Assembly: GCA_038751255.1 (NCBI GenBank)
Contig: JBCDGN010000101.1
Coordinates: 1-12,974, forward strand
Direction of reading: 5' to 3'
DNA from: JANSYP01 sp038751255
Lineage (GTDB): Bacteria > Pseudomonadota > Alphaproteobacteria > Rhodobacterales > Rhodobacteraceae
Length of the DNA stretch: 12,974 nucleotides
Shown here piece by piece: positions 1-7,091 of the stretch. Numbering within the stretch: position 1 is the first letter of the stretch; each line of letters begins with the position of its first letter. The position numbers and the translations under genes were made by a program. The notes under the pieces were generated by a model. That model worked only from the letters and a program-made list of their open reading frames with translations, had not been told where the DNA came from and did not search any database.

Positions 1-104
1 GGTGGCGAAATCTGAAAGCGAGCCCATTTTGACTGATGCTGCGCTTTGCAAGAACGGTTGTTTTCTGAACTTTTCCAAGCCTTGGGCGTTTGATAGCAAA
101 GAGA

Positions 105-471
105 ATGGAAAATGCTAGCGACACGCAAAAAACAAAGGTTAAGACTTGGGTTTATGCCGTTTTCATCGTGGCCTTTCTTTGTGTGTGGCTAAGCGGAATG
201 ATCGCAGGGTTGATGGCTGGCGCGTGCCAGAATGATCGCTACGAAGGCGCCGAGAAGCTTCGGTTCTGCAACGTTTCACTCGCCGCTGGCGCTTGGATGA
301 ATTTCTCAGATAGGAAAGTTCGAGAAAGCGGCTGAAGCATTTGACGAAGCCCTGTGCGATGCAAAAGCAAAGTCGGGTCCGTGGGAAAAGGAGCTCCATC
401 GACGCATGGTTCAAATCGAAGACCGAAACACACTTGGGCTGTGGGTGTCAGTGGTCGAAGCCGCTAAGTAG
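105..471 (+). pseudogene. Frameshifted small membrane-anchored TPR-like protein
   Basis: From ATG 105 the frame encodes a short polar N-terminus, one hydrophobic segment (about residues 15-38) and then a soluble region, but stops at 335. The +1 frame is open from about 301 to a TAG at 469-471 and continues the same kind of sequence: an amphipathic TPR-like helix (GKFEKAAEAFDEAL), then a charged tail ending VVEAAK. Removing one T from the AATTT run at 300-304 joins the frames as AWMNSQIGKFEKAAEAFDEA, giving about 121 residues: a single-pass membrane protein with one TPR-like hairpin outside or in the periplasm. A TTG at 90 would add five residues; neither start has a convincing ribosome site. 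Function is not recognised. The break is either a real one-base insertion or a sequencing error. The two-frame continuity is seen directly; the TPR assignment is inference. Confidence 0.6.
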
Positions 472-756
472 GTGAATTGAGGAGCTTGGGTGATTTACAA
501 AGCCGCCATAGACGCCTTCGCAGCGAATTCACACTTTGTCCCGCACTACCGACCTAGACATGCGCGCCGGGCCCGTGGTCAACTCGACGGCAGCGCTCGC
601 GCATTGGGTGATACGCTGTGAGCGCCCAAAAGCGACCGTTTGAGACTGATTTTGGTTTTTGACCAGGGAAGCCAAGCAGCCGCTCCACAGAACAGTAAGA
701 GGCTTCGATTTATCACGATGTTGTCTGAGGCATACGCACGCAGTTAGGTGCTGGAC
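472..756. other. Region without a recognisable gene
   Basis: About 285 bases lie between the broken TPR-like gene and the stop of the minus-strand esterase. I found no open frame with coding character, no RNA gene and no convincing terminator. It has patchy GC content and may be eroded coding sequence, but I cannot assign it. Confidence 0.4.
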
Positions 757-1434
757 CTAAGGGATCATGTCTCGGATAATCTGGGCGAGCGCCATGGCAA
801 CCGGCTTAAGCGAGCTGGGGTCGAAATGCATGCCATCAATGCTGCCAGGGTCAACAACTTGATTGAGGTCAAAGCACTGCGCCCCAAACGCAGCGGCAAC
901 GGGCGGGTAGGTCTCACGAAGCGCCTGAAGAGCCGCTCGGCTGTGTGCCGTATCGAATATTGGTTTCAGCCAAGTGGTGCTGACGTCGCCCATTTCTGGC
1001 GGCACCAAAACGAGCATCTGCGGGGCTTTGCGATCCGGACCGGCATTCGATTTGGCTATGATGTCCAGAAGCCGACCGAGACCGCGGGCAATCTCGTCAC
1101 CATTCACCCCAAAGCGGGCTTTTATGTCATTCGACCCCAGCAGGAGCACAACAAGATCGAGCGGCATATGCGTCTTGAGAGAGATCGGTAGCTGCGCGAG
1201 ACCGCTCGTTTCGCCGATCATAGGGTCGTCGAAAACCGTCGTCCGGCCATTCAACCCGTCTTCAACCACGTGATACCGAGACCCAAGTTCCGCCTGGAGC
1301 TGCCTCGTCCAGCGCTCTGTGACCCCGTAGCGCACAAAGCTCATGCCGCCGCGCGGATCAAAACCCCAGGTCAAGGAGTCCCCGAAACAGAGCACGGTCT
1401 TTGGCTCGGTTCTCATCTGTTTCGCTCTTGCCAT
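757..1434 (-). CDS. SGNH/GDSL-family esterase (arylesterase/acyltransferase, MsAcT-like)
   Basis: A 225-residue SGNH hydrolase that probably cleaves or transfers small acyl esters. All catalytic blocks are visible: block I FGDSLTWG with nucleophile Ser20, block II DGLNGRTT near Gly60, block III GSND with Asn102, and block V DGMHFD supplying Asp200 and His203. The order and surrounding text (ERW near 40, EDGLNGRTT, THMPLDLVVLLLGSNDIK) closely follow the Mycobacterium smegmatis acyltransferase/arylesterase MsAcT, a cytoplasmic octameric enzyme known for transesterification in water. There is no signal peptide, so it is probably cytoplasmic. The start at 1434 is supported by a GGGGGGAG ribosome site six bases upstream; Met7 is an alternative. 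It is transcribed alone, divergent from the DUF1254 gene. The family is clear; the physiological substrate is unknown. Confidence 0.93.
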   Translation of the reverse strand: MARAKQMRTEPKTVLCFGDSLTWGFDPRGGMSFVRYGVTERWTRQLQAELGSRYHVVEDGLNGRTTVFDDPMIGETSGLAQLPISLKTHMPLDLVVLLLGSNDIKARFGVNGDEIARGLGRLLDIIAKSNAGPDRKAPQMLVLVPPEMGDVSTTWLKPIFDTAHSRAALQALRETYPPVAAAFGAQCFDLNQVVDPGSIDGMHFDPSSLKPVAMALAQIIRDMIP

Positions 1435-1720
1435 CGCTCGCTCCCCCCTCGGCCGAAATGACCATAGTCTCTAGAAAGACAGAGCCTCAAGGCTTCAGGC
1501 ATCGCCTTTCCGAACGGCCATGAAAGTCCGCTCTCGACTGGCCTTGCTGTCCTTGCGACCCCCGCTCAGCGACGCAAGCCCTCTGGGTCCGCGATATCAG
1601 CACATTTTCAGGCTTGAACAAATGACCCTTTGTTCGTCACGCTCTGGAGATTACAATTGGCTCATCGCCTGTCGCCCCACAGTGGTGACATGCAGACTGC
1701 CGGTCCCTGAAAAGGACATC

Positions 1721-2821
1721 ATGATGATCAGAACCGCCCTCCTCACCGCTCTGGCAACTCTCGTGCACACCGCAACGGTCGCTGACGAGCTCCCAGCCGA
1801 TAAGGTCATCGCCGATATCAACTCCACCGGTTGGGCGGTTGACCCGTGGGATTTTGGCATGTCCGCAATGGAGTATCAGCGCAAAGAGGCAGACATCTTT
1901 GCCCTAAACATGATCGACAGATCTGGCCTTAATGAGTTCTACCATTTTCAGGGGCTTACAACTGCTGCGGACACCTGGGTCGTGACCCCAAATGTTGACA
2001 CCGTTTATTCCATTGCAGTGATCGACGCGCGCGACGGCTTTTCCATTGAACTGCCCGATGTGGGTGCGCGCTTCATCTCCCTGCATGTCCAAGACCAGAA
2101 CCACACATTTGTCGCGTATAGTTGGGACGCCGGTCTGCACGACTTCCCTGCCGGCTCGATTGAGACCGACTACGTGATCGTCGGCATCCGGACGGGCACC
2201 GATGCGACGCCCGAGGATGTCGATTACATCAACACCGTATTGCAGCCGGCAATGGTGATCAAATCCAACTCTGCTGTTCCCTATGAAACGGACACAACCG
2301 AGGCCGACATCGCAGCACTCCGCGAAGCTTTGTTGGTGGAATGGGCCAAACTGCCGAACATGTACGACACCGTGCAATTCGACATAAACGACGTCAGTGA
2401 TTGGGAAAAATGGACCTACACCATTGCGGGATCGTGGGGGTTGAGCCCAGAGTCCACCGCCATGTATGTTGCTTGGGCCCCGGAAAACACCAAAGCCGAC
2501 ACCTGCTATACAGCCACCTTCGACAAGGTCCCCGCCAACGCCTTTGCGTCTTTAACACTCTACAATGCCGACAACTATCTGATGACGGACACGCATAACG
2601 TGGTCAGCACCGGTCGTGAGTCTTACATAGAAAACGATGACGGCAGCTTCACCATCATCTTCGGCGGTGCAGAATGCCAAACGCTCGCAGAGGAGCGCTC
2701 TGTGAACTATGCCCAGACACCAGAAGACGGGTGGCGCGGCCAGGTAAGAGCTTACCGTCCAGATGTGGAAACCATGAAAGCTTATGCACTGCCAGAGTTG
2801 CGTGAGATTTCAACGCCATAG
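1721..2821 (+). CDS. Exported DUF1254/DUF1214 domain protein
   Basis: A 366-residue protein with a signal peptide (hydrophobic core about residues 5-20, likely cleavage after TVA at 21) followed by a DUF1254-like half and a DUF1214-like half. Typical family features are the early TPNVDTVYS segment, the beta-rich LPDVGARFISLHVQDQNH stretch, and the C-terminal ALTLYN-type motif (here ASLTLYNADNYL), followed by DGSFTIIFGG and a closing YRP near the end. The fold is known from the family; the biochemical role is not established. The frame is open back to 1520, but an AAAGGA ribosome site at 1711-1716 lies just before the tandem ATGs at 1721 and 1724, and the signal peptide starts there, so the longer version is rejected. 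ATG 1724 has the better spacing (7 versus 4 bases). It is monocistronic and converges on the MFS exporter. Confidence 0.88.
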   Translation: MMIRTALLTALATLVHTATVADELPADKVIADINSTGWAVDPWDFGMSAMEYQRKEADIFALNMIDRSGLNEFYHFQGLTTAADTWVVTPNVDTVYSIAVIDARDGFSIELPDVGARFISLHVQDQNHTFVAYSWDAGLHDFPAGSIETDYVIVGIRTGTDATPEDVDYINTVLQPAMVIKSNSAVPYETDTTEADIAALREALLVEWAKLPNMYDTVQFDINDVSDWEKWTYTIAGSWGLSPESTAMYVAWAPENTKADTCYTATFDKVPANAFASLTLYNADNYLMTDTHNVVSTGRESYIENDDGSFTIIFGGAECQTLAEERSVNYAQTPEDGWRGQVRAYRPDVETMKAYALPELREISTP

Positions 2822-2829
2822 TTCGCTAC

Positions 2830-2845
2830 CGCAGATGTGTCTGCG
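2830..2845 (+). terminator. Possible terminator hairpin after the DUF1254 gene
   Basis: A perfect six-base stem CGCAGA/TCTGCG with the loop TGTG begins nine bases after the stop codon. It has no T-run, so it could slow or end transcription only weakly. It also lies in the space between two convergent genes. Confidence 0.3.
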
Positions 2846-2902
2846 CACTGAATGCAACTCGACAAAACTTGATACGCGACCCTTTGTTGATCTCCAAGAC
2901 CT

Positions 2903-4291
2903 TCATTTTGTGGGCTTTGACACATCTCGGATAAACAGCAGCGCCACCAACAAGCCCAACAGCGACAGCCCGCAGTTGACTAGGAAAGCATTGCCGATCC
3001 CCGCCGATAGCGTCGCCGCGCTTGTGACGACCGCGGTGTTCATCCCCAGCCCAAGCGCGCCCCCGGCCACATTGACCATATAGATCCCCGCACTCGCCAA
3101 ACTGGCCCGATCTGCGCCAAGCGACGTCACTGCAATTGGAATGACCGCGGAATAGAAAAACGCGATGCCAAACCCCAAAACGAACATGCCTGGGACGATG
3201 TGCCAATAGATGGTCGCGGTGCTGATTTGCGTCAACAACAACATTCCTGCCGCAAGACCGACTATACCCAGACAGAGTGTGGGTCGTGGACCAAAGGCAT
3301 CATAAACACGGCCCGCCACCAATGAGACCAACGCGTAGGTGAACATCATCGGGGCCAGACCGATGCCTGCGTACATGGACGAAAACCCGAGTTGCTGGGT
3401 CATAAACTGCGGAAGGTAAACCATCGCACCAAAGAACACAGCCGCAATCAGCAAGGTGATCAATGCGGACATCGAGAAGACCAAATTACCGGTCACCTCT
3501 TTGGGCAACAGCGCACGTTCGCCTTCTCGCCGCTCAAAGGCGAAGAACACAAACAAAAACACGACGGAGGCCACGAATAGGCCAACGATCCTTGGATCAC
3601 GCCAGCCAATATCGACGCCGAAATCCAAAGCCAAAAGCAGCGATAGAATGCCAATGCTCAGAAGGATCATCCCCACGAAGTCGAGGCGTTCATCGGGCTT
3701 GGTCGGCGCATCTTTTGGAATGACAAGCAACAGCGTGATCATCCCAATCAAGGCAATCGGCACATTGATGAAGAAGATCCACTCCCAGCCCAGCGTATCC
3801 GTCAGAATACCGCCAACAAGCGGGCCCGCCGCATTGCCAAGCCCCGCAACCGCGGTGACCAGTCCGCCTGCCAGGCCCGCACGCTCTTCGGGCACAATCT
3901 CAAAGGTTAGCCCAAGCACTGCGGGCCACATCAGCGCACCGCCGACACCCATCACCGCGCGGCAGGCCAAGAGCATCCATGCCTCGCTGGCAAGCCCGCC
4001 TAAGAAAGAGAACACACCAAAGATAGTCGCTCCGATCAGAAACAGGCGTCTGCGCCCAAGCATGTCCGCAAGCTTGCCGCCCGTCACAATGACCACACCA
4101 AAGAAAACGGCGTAGATATTGATGACCCATTGCGCGGTGCTCAGACTGACGGAAAGGGACTTCTCAATCGCGGGGATGGCCACCGAGAGCGCCGTGAAGT
4201 CATTGGCCACCACAAAGATGCCCAAACCTGCGGCAAACATCCCCACAATGACGCGCCGATCCAGTTTTTGCGAGGAAGGGTGTTCTGGCAA
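2903..4291 (-). CDS. DHA2-family MFS drug/proton antiporter (EmrB/QacA type)
   Basis: A 462-residue major facilitator exporter, predicted to have 14 transmembrane helices in the inner membrane and to exchange a small toxic compound for protons. Family signatures: D31 in DFTALSVAIPAIE (motif D1), GGKLADMLGRRR at 71-82 (motif A), R111 in the CRAVMGVG segment (motif B), AGLGNAAGPLVGG near 149-161 (motif C, antiporter signature) and WEWIFFINVP near 169-178. The start is a TTG at 4289-4291 with a clear AGGAG (4299-4303) seven bases upstream. The same frame runs upstream through an amber codon to an ATG at 4420 with its own ribosome site, so the present start may be secondary (see the 4328 entry). 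No membrane-fusion partner or local repressor gene is adjacent. The substrate cannot be told from sequence. Confidence 0.93.
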   Translation of the reverse strand: MPEHPSSQKLDRRVIVGMFAAGLGIFVVANDFTALSVAIPAIEKSLSVSLSTAQWVINIYAVFFGVVIVTGGKLADMLGRRRLFLIGATIFGVFSFLGGLASEAWMLLACRAVMGVGGALMWPAVLGLTFEIVPEERAGLAGGLVTAVAGLGNAAGPLVGGILTDTLGWEWIFFINVPIALIGMITLLLVIPKDAPTKPDERLDFVGMILLSIGILSLLLALDFGVDIGWRDPRIVGLFVASVVFLFVFFAFERREGERALLPKEVTGNLVFSMSALITLLIAAVFFGAMVYLPQFMTQQLGFSSMYAGIGLAPMMFTYALVSLVAGRVYDAFGPRPTLCLGIVGLAAGMLLLTQISTATIYWHIVPGMFVLGFGIAFFYSAVIPIAVTSLGADRASLASAGIYMVNVAGGALGLGMNTAVVTSAATLSAGIGNAFLVNCGLSLLGLLVALLFIRDVSKPTK

Positions 4292-4298
4292 AGCGATG

Positions 4299-4303
4299 CT
4301 CCT
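4299..4303 (-). promoter_or_regulatory. Ribosome binding site deciding the TTG start of the MFS gene
   Basis: AGGAG on the minus strand, seven bases before TTG 4291. It is the reason for choosing this non-ATG start over later methionines, and it means the exporter can be translated despite the upstream in-frame amber codon. Confidence 0.6.
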
Positions 4304-4327
4304 GGTTCGGTCGCCGTCCTGGCTTAG

Positions 4328-4420
4328 CTATCGCTTATCCGCTGTCCCACTGTCATCCGATTTCTCGACGCACGGCGGGTGATCTGATCCCCCACTCGGA
4401 AGACTGCTTTCTTCACACAT
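4328..4420 (-). CDS. 30-residue leader ORF, in frame with the MFS exporter
   Basis: An ATG at 4418-4420 preceded by GAGGA seven bases upstream (4428-4432 on the plus strand) opens a 30-codon hydrophilic ORF ending in TAG at 4328-4330. It starts MCEESSLPSGG and ends TADKR. It lies in exactly the same frame as the exporter, and after the TAG the frame stays open through 12 more codons to the exporter's TTG. Two readings are possible: a translated leader peptide that affects exporter expression, or the former hydrophilic N-terminus of the exporter, cut off by a CAG-to-TAG type change. Exporters of this family commonly have short polar N-termini, which fits the second. The ribosome site and frame relation are seen directly; translation is inference. 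Confidence 0.4.
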   Translation of the reverse strand: MCEESSLPSGGSDHPPCVEKSDDSGTADKR

Positions 4421-4528
4421 GATATTTTCCTCGGGCGCTTTGCGGGCTTAGGCCTATGGTAACGACGCCCCAGGATGTGTATTTATAGGGGGCGTAATTG
4501 CTTTCGGTCCCCTGAGGGAGTGCATCTG

Positions 4529-4852
4529 ATGAAATCACAGTCGAAATCTTCTCCATTTGGTGCGTTTCTGCGCAGCAATCAGCAGGCGTTCAGTGATTTC
4601 ATGGACACGGTCAACGCCAGCACAACCACCGTCTCGAAACCCGAGGAAACGCCCGCCGATCCGGTGGGTCTGATCCAAGACTATCTGAAAGAGCATGGGC
4701 AAGCAGCGCCTGGCCATCTTTTGAGCACGGTCAGCAGCGCCTCGGGCACCTCTCGTAGCGTGCTTCTCGAAGCTCTGAAAGAGATGGAAAGCTATGATAT
4801 CGTTGAGAAAATAAATGATGATAACGGCGATCCGGTGTTTCAGCTTAAGTAA
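4529..4852 (+). CDS. Small winged-helix-like protein of unknown function
   Basis: A 107-residue soluble protein. The N-terminal part (about 9-28, AFLRSNQQAFSDFMD) looks like an amphipathic helix. A polar linker rich in Thr, Pro and Glu follows (about 30-45), then a compact domain (about 45-107) with the pattern of a winged helix-turn-helix: helix LIQDYLKEHG, helix PGHLLSTVSS, recognition-like helix SRSVLLEALKEMESYDIV, and a two-strand wing ending in VFQLK. ATG 4529 has GGGAG eight bases upstream; in-frame codons back to 4475 are unlikely to be translated. It lies six bases before the membrane-protein gene and is almost certainly co-transcribed with it. It may sense or regulate for that partner, either as a DNA-binding protein or as a protein-protein adaptor. 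I do not recognise the family. Confidence 0.75.
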   Translation: MKSQSKSSPFGAFLRSNQQAFSDFMDTVNASTTTVSKPEETPADPVGLIQDYLKEHGQAAPGHLLSTVSSASGTSRSVLLEALKEMESYDIVEKINDDNGDPVFQLK

Positions 4853-4858
4853 GCTGTC

Positions 4859-5857
4859 GTGGCGCTCTGGGTCGCATATACGCTGACCGCCTTGATCGGA
4901 GCCGCCGCAGCGGTGGCAGAGCTTGTATCGCGCTACAAAGACGCGCCCGTCCGCGCCACCCTCACGATCTCTGGCGTTTGTTATTTCGTTTTCAACGCGG
5001 CCGTCGCCATGGTGACCTTTGCGCTGATCTATCGGGTCTTTCCTGTTTATGCGGATGCCTCGGGCGAGCCTGACCCGACGATGAGCGAGCTTGTCACACT
5101 GGTCCTGCTGGCGGGCACAGCCTCGCTCGCGATCATGCGCTCTAGCCTTTTCACCATTCGCGTTGGCAATCAGGATGTCGAGATCGGGCTCGCAGGGATC
5201 ATTCAGATCTTTCGCTTCGCCATTGATCGCAATGTCGACCGTGTCCGCGCACATGACCGGGCCGCACAGGTCGCAGTGGTCATGAAGGACGTCAGCTTTG
5301 AACGGGCCTATAGGTCGCTGACCTCTATGTGCATGAGCTTGATGCAGAATGTGGCGCCCGAAGAAAAGGCATTGGTCGAGCAGCGGGTCGAGGCGCTGGC
5401 CAACCGGGGGGACAGCAGCGATGAAGGCAAAGCGTTGGAGCTGGGTCTTATCCTCGCAGGAACTGCTGGCTTTGACGTGCTGAAAGCTGCCAAAGACAAC
5501 CTGCGAGACGGCATTGCCACTGGCACATCCCGCAAAGAGACAGTGATCATAGCCCTCCAAAAGATTGAATATGGCACCACGCGGGACGAACTGCCGCTCA
5601 CCTGTCTTGGCCTTGCGCGGGAATTGTCGGAAGAGGACCAGCTTATGATCACAGAGCAGGTGGCTCGGATCGATGCTGGCAAAGTCTCTGACCACGCCAA
5701 GGCCGTGAATATTGGTCTTCTGCTCGCCCATATCGTCGGCGAAACTGTGTTCACTGCCGCGGTCGACCTGCTCTCTACCAAAGGCAAAAAACCCGCAACG
5801 CCGACTGCGCCGGCGCAGCCCCCGAGCGGGCGGTCTTCCACGGGTTCGGCAAGCTAA
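4859..5857 (+). CDS. Three-TM membrane protein with a duplicated cytoplasmic helical domain, unknown function
   Basis: A 332-residue protein. Hydrophobic segments lie at about 3-22, 36-61 and 77-94; the first is followed by the conserved-looking ELVSRYKDAP loop. The rest is soluble and helical. Residues 168-215 and 258-305 align without gaps (offset 90) with 19 of 48 identities by hand count, sharing EE, S-D, KA, GL-LA, G and AA-D-L positions. The similarity extends weakly upstream (VMKDVSF versus ALQKIEY), so the unit is about 75-80 residues in tandem. The C-terminus (about 308-332) is a low-complexity Pro/Ser/Thr tail. The start is GTG 4859, six bases after the upstream stop, with only a weak ribosome site, which suggests translational coupling to the winged-helix gene. 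No enzyme motif is visible. It may be a membrane sensor, scaffold or effector; function is not known. Confidence 0.8.
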   Translation: MALWVAYTLTALIGAAAAVAELVSRYKDAPVRATLTISGVCYFVFNAAVAMVTFALIYRVFPVYADASGEPDPTMSELVTLVLLAGTASLAIMRSSLFTIRVGNQDVEIGLAGIIQIFRFAIDRNVDRVRAHDRAAQVAVVMKDVSFERAYRSLTSMCMSLMQNVAPEEKALVEQRVEALANRGDSSDEGKALELGLILAGTAGFDVLKAAKDNLRDGIATGTSRKETVIIALQKIEYGTTRDELPLTCLGLARELSEEDQLMITEQVARIDAGKVSDHAKAVNIGLLLAHIVGETVFTAAVDLLSTKGKKPATPTAPAQPPSGRSSTGSAS

Positions 5858-6138
5858 ATTGGGTTAGCCTCAGCGTATGTGCGGAAGAACGCCAAACAGG
5901 CGCGGTCGGGGTCTTGCGCAGCCTCCTTGCCTTTGGCTCAGGCGCGCCACTCGCTTTCGACAAAGTAAATGTCATAGCCGGGATGTCGTAGCCGCGCGGT
6001 TTCATAGGTCTCGGTCCGCAGCGCGGCCCCCTGACCCTCCACCCAGGCCGGTCGCGGCTTTGTAGGTCCCGCCGCTGGGGTATGGACCACGGGCTCGGCC
6101 TCACTTGCCACACGCGCTTTGCGGCCCAATTTTAAAAC
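5854..6138 (-). pseudogene. C-terminal remnant resembling a plasmid replication initiator
   Basis: The minus frame, open from 6138 (after a TGA at 6139-6141), encodes a basic/proline-rich linker and then ETARLRHPGYDIYFVESEW, and halts at TGA 5938-5940. The same frame resumes at once with AKGKEAAQDPDRACLAFFR and ends at TAG 5854-5856. Reading the TGA as Trp gives the pattern GYD-Y--E-EWRAW...PD-A-LAFFR. From memory this resembles the C-terminal segment of alphaproteobacterial plasmid replication initiators (RepA-like). There is no start codon with a ribosome site. Around 6127-6200 a neighbouring frame (ending DVSFKIG before the break) may be the displaced upstream part, pointing to a frameshift too. 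It overlaps the end of the convergent membrane-protein gene by three bases. The in-frame continuation is seen directly; the family assignment is tentative. Confidence 0.42.
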
Positions 6139-6199
6139 TCACGTCGCGCGCTGCGGCATCGACCCCATCGAGGTCCTTACGCCACCAGCGTAGCTCGAC

Positions 6200-6448
6200 A
6201 TGGGTGAGGCAAAAGCGAAGGGTAGCTATAAGGACCGCGCGCAAGTGTTGGCTGCGCTGAAAGCCGCGGTGAAAGCCTCAAAGGCGAAAGGGCAGGGGGG
6301 TGTGCTCTGTCAGCGGAGCCCCGGCGAAAGCGGCATCATGGTGCGCAAGAAGGGCAAAAGCGTGAGTATGGAGTTCTCTGAGACGCTCTCGCGCGGCGCG
6401 CTTGAAGTGGCTTTCCAGAGCTATCTCAAAGAACGGTTCGGGGGCTGA
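6200..6448 (+). CDS. Small basic hypothetical protein
   Basis: An 82-residue ORF, Lys- and Ala-rich in its first half (KAKGSYKDRAQVLAALKAA looks helical) and with a more mixed second half (GIMVRKKGKSVSMEFSETL) that could form two strands and a final helix ending in LKERFGG. Codon choice has the high third-position GC of the real genes here, and a hairpin terminator starts eight bases after the stop, so I believe it is expressed. The ATG at 6200 has no good ribosome site, and an in-frame TAG lies three codons upstream, so it may be a fragment whose 5' part was lost or is displaced. There is no operon partner and I do not recognise it. Confidence 0.5.
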   Translation: MGEAKAKGSYKDRAQVLAALKAAVKASKAKGQGGVLCQRSPGESGIMVRKKGKSVSMEFSETLSRGALEVAFQSYLKERFGG

Positions 6449-6456
6449 TCACACGA

Positions 6457-6474
6457 TCTTGCCAACCGGCAAGA
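6457..6474 (+). terminator. Rho-independent-like terminator after the 82-residue ORF
   Basis: A perfect seven-base stem TCTTGCC/GGCAAGA with the loop AACC, followed directly by an AT-rich run (CTATAATATTATTATT). It begins eight bases after the stop codon at 6448. The downstream tract is A/T mixed rather than pure T. Confidence 0.55.
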
Positions 6475-6550
6475 CTATAATATTATTATTCCTATACAGC
6501 CACTTGAGCGAATACTTTGGGCTTTCATAGGGGCGGATGTATTGCGTTTA

Positions 6551-6577
6551 AACCCCCGCGCGTCTGAGCGGCGGGGG
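6551..6577 (-). terminator. Terminator of the GNAT gene
   Basis: On the minus strand, a GC stem CCCCCGC/GCGGGGG (arms 6571-6577 and 6553-6559, 11-base loop) is followed by TTTAAA. It lies about 55 bases beyond the stop of the acetyltransferase and is the first strong hairpin there. Confidence 0.5.
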
Positions 6578-6629
6578 CCTGATCAAAGAAAGCCCTAAGC
6601 ACAGGAACTCACACGTTCCGATGGGGTTT

Positions 6630-7091
6630 TCAGAGCGCCTTCCAAAAGACGACTTTGTCGTCTCCCGCAGCCCAAAAGTCACGAAGCCGCGCCTCTTCGG
6701 TGTAGCCGGTCTTGAGATAAAAGCGTCTGGCTTGGGCGAAGTCCGCCGTGCTGGACGTGTCCGCAATCAAGACGCGACCTCCGCGGCGGCTCAGCTTAGT
6801 TGCGAGCGCTTTGACCAGCGCAGTTCCAACCCCGCCCCGTTGCTGGCTTGGGTCCACCGCAATCGCGCGCATATTCCAGGTGCCCTCAGCGAGTTCTTGT
6901 GGGACGGCATAGCAAAATCCTGCCACTGCGCCATCGATCTCACAGCATAGCCACAGGTCATTGCTGTTCCCGGGGCCCTCAAAGAACCCAGCTATCAAGT
7001 CAGGCAGGATCTCGGGCGGGAACATTTGATTGGCCGCAACGATGCGTTGCAGAGCTTCGGTATCCGAGGGTTTCGTCGGTCTTACATTCAT
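6630..7091 (-). CDS. GNAT-family N-acetyltransferase
   Basis: A 153-residue acetyl-CoA-dependent N-acetyltransferase of the Gcn5-related fold. The order is standard: N-terminal VRPTKPSDTEALQRI, beta strands around LWLCCEIDGAVAGF (46-59), then the pyrophosphate-binding motif A, AIAVDPSQQRGGVGTALVKAL (76-96) with the Q-R-G-G-V-G loop at 84-89, and motif B with DFAQARRFYLKTGY near 117-130. The acceptor substrate cannot be deduced. The ATG at 7089-7091 is chosen because the family begins at this point; the frame is open up to 7250, but that extension has no family resemblance. The ribosome site is weak (GAAAG about 11 bases upstream). It is monocistronic, with a terminator candidate downstream. 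Confidence 0.9.
   Translation of the reverse strand: MNVRPTKPSDTEALQRIVAANQMFPPEILPDLIAGFFEGPGNSNDLWLCCEIDGAVAGFCYAVPQELAEGTWNMRAIAVDPSQQRGGVGTALVKALATKLSRRGGRVLIADTSSTADFAQARRFYLKTGYTEEARLRDFWAAGDDKVVFWKAL

Noticed and set aside
1483..1494. AGCCTCAAGGCT palindrome between divergent genes
   Set aside because: Five-base arms are expected by chance at this GC content, and nothing else supports an operator there.
1520..1720. N-terminal extension of the DUF1254 protein
   Set aside because: The signal peptide and ribosome site place the start at 1721 or 1724; the extension has no family resemblance.
3456..4115. 219-codon plus-strand open frame
   Set aside because: Antisense to the MFS exporter; Ser/Pro/Thr/Lys-rich composition typical of a shadow frame of membrane helices.
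4535..5731. 398-codon open frame on the minus strand
   Set aside because: It lies antisense to the two-gene cassette, is rich in His/Cys/Arg in no recognisable pattern, and has no ribosome site; the plus-strand frames have membrane segments, an internal duplication and good signals.
6475..6495. AT-rich ATTATTATT run as an origin or microsatellite
   Set aside because: It is only three repeats, directly after the hairpin of the 82-residue ORF, and is better explained as the terminator tract.
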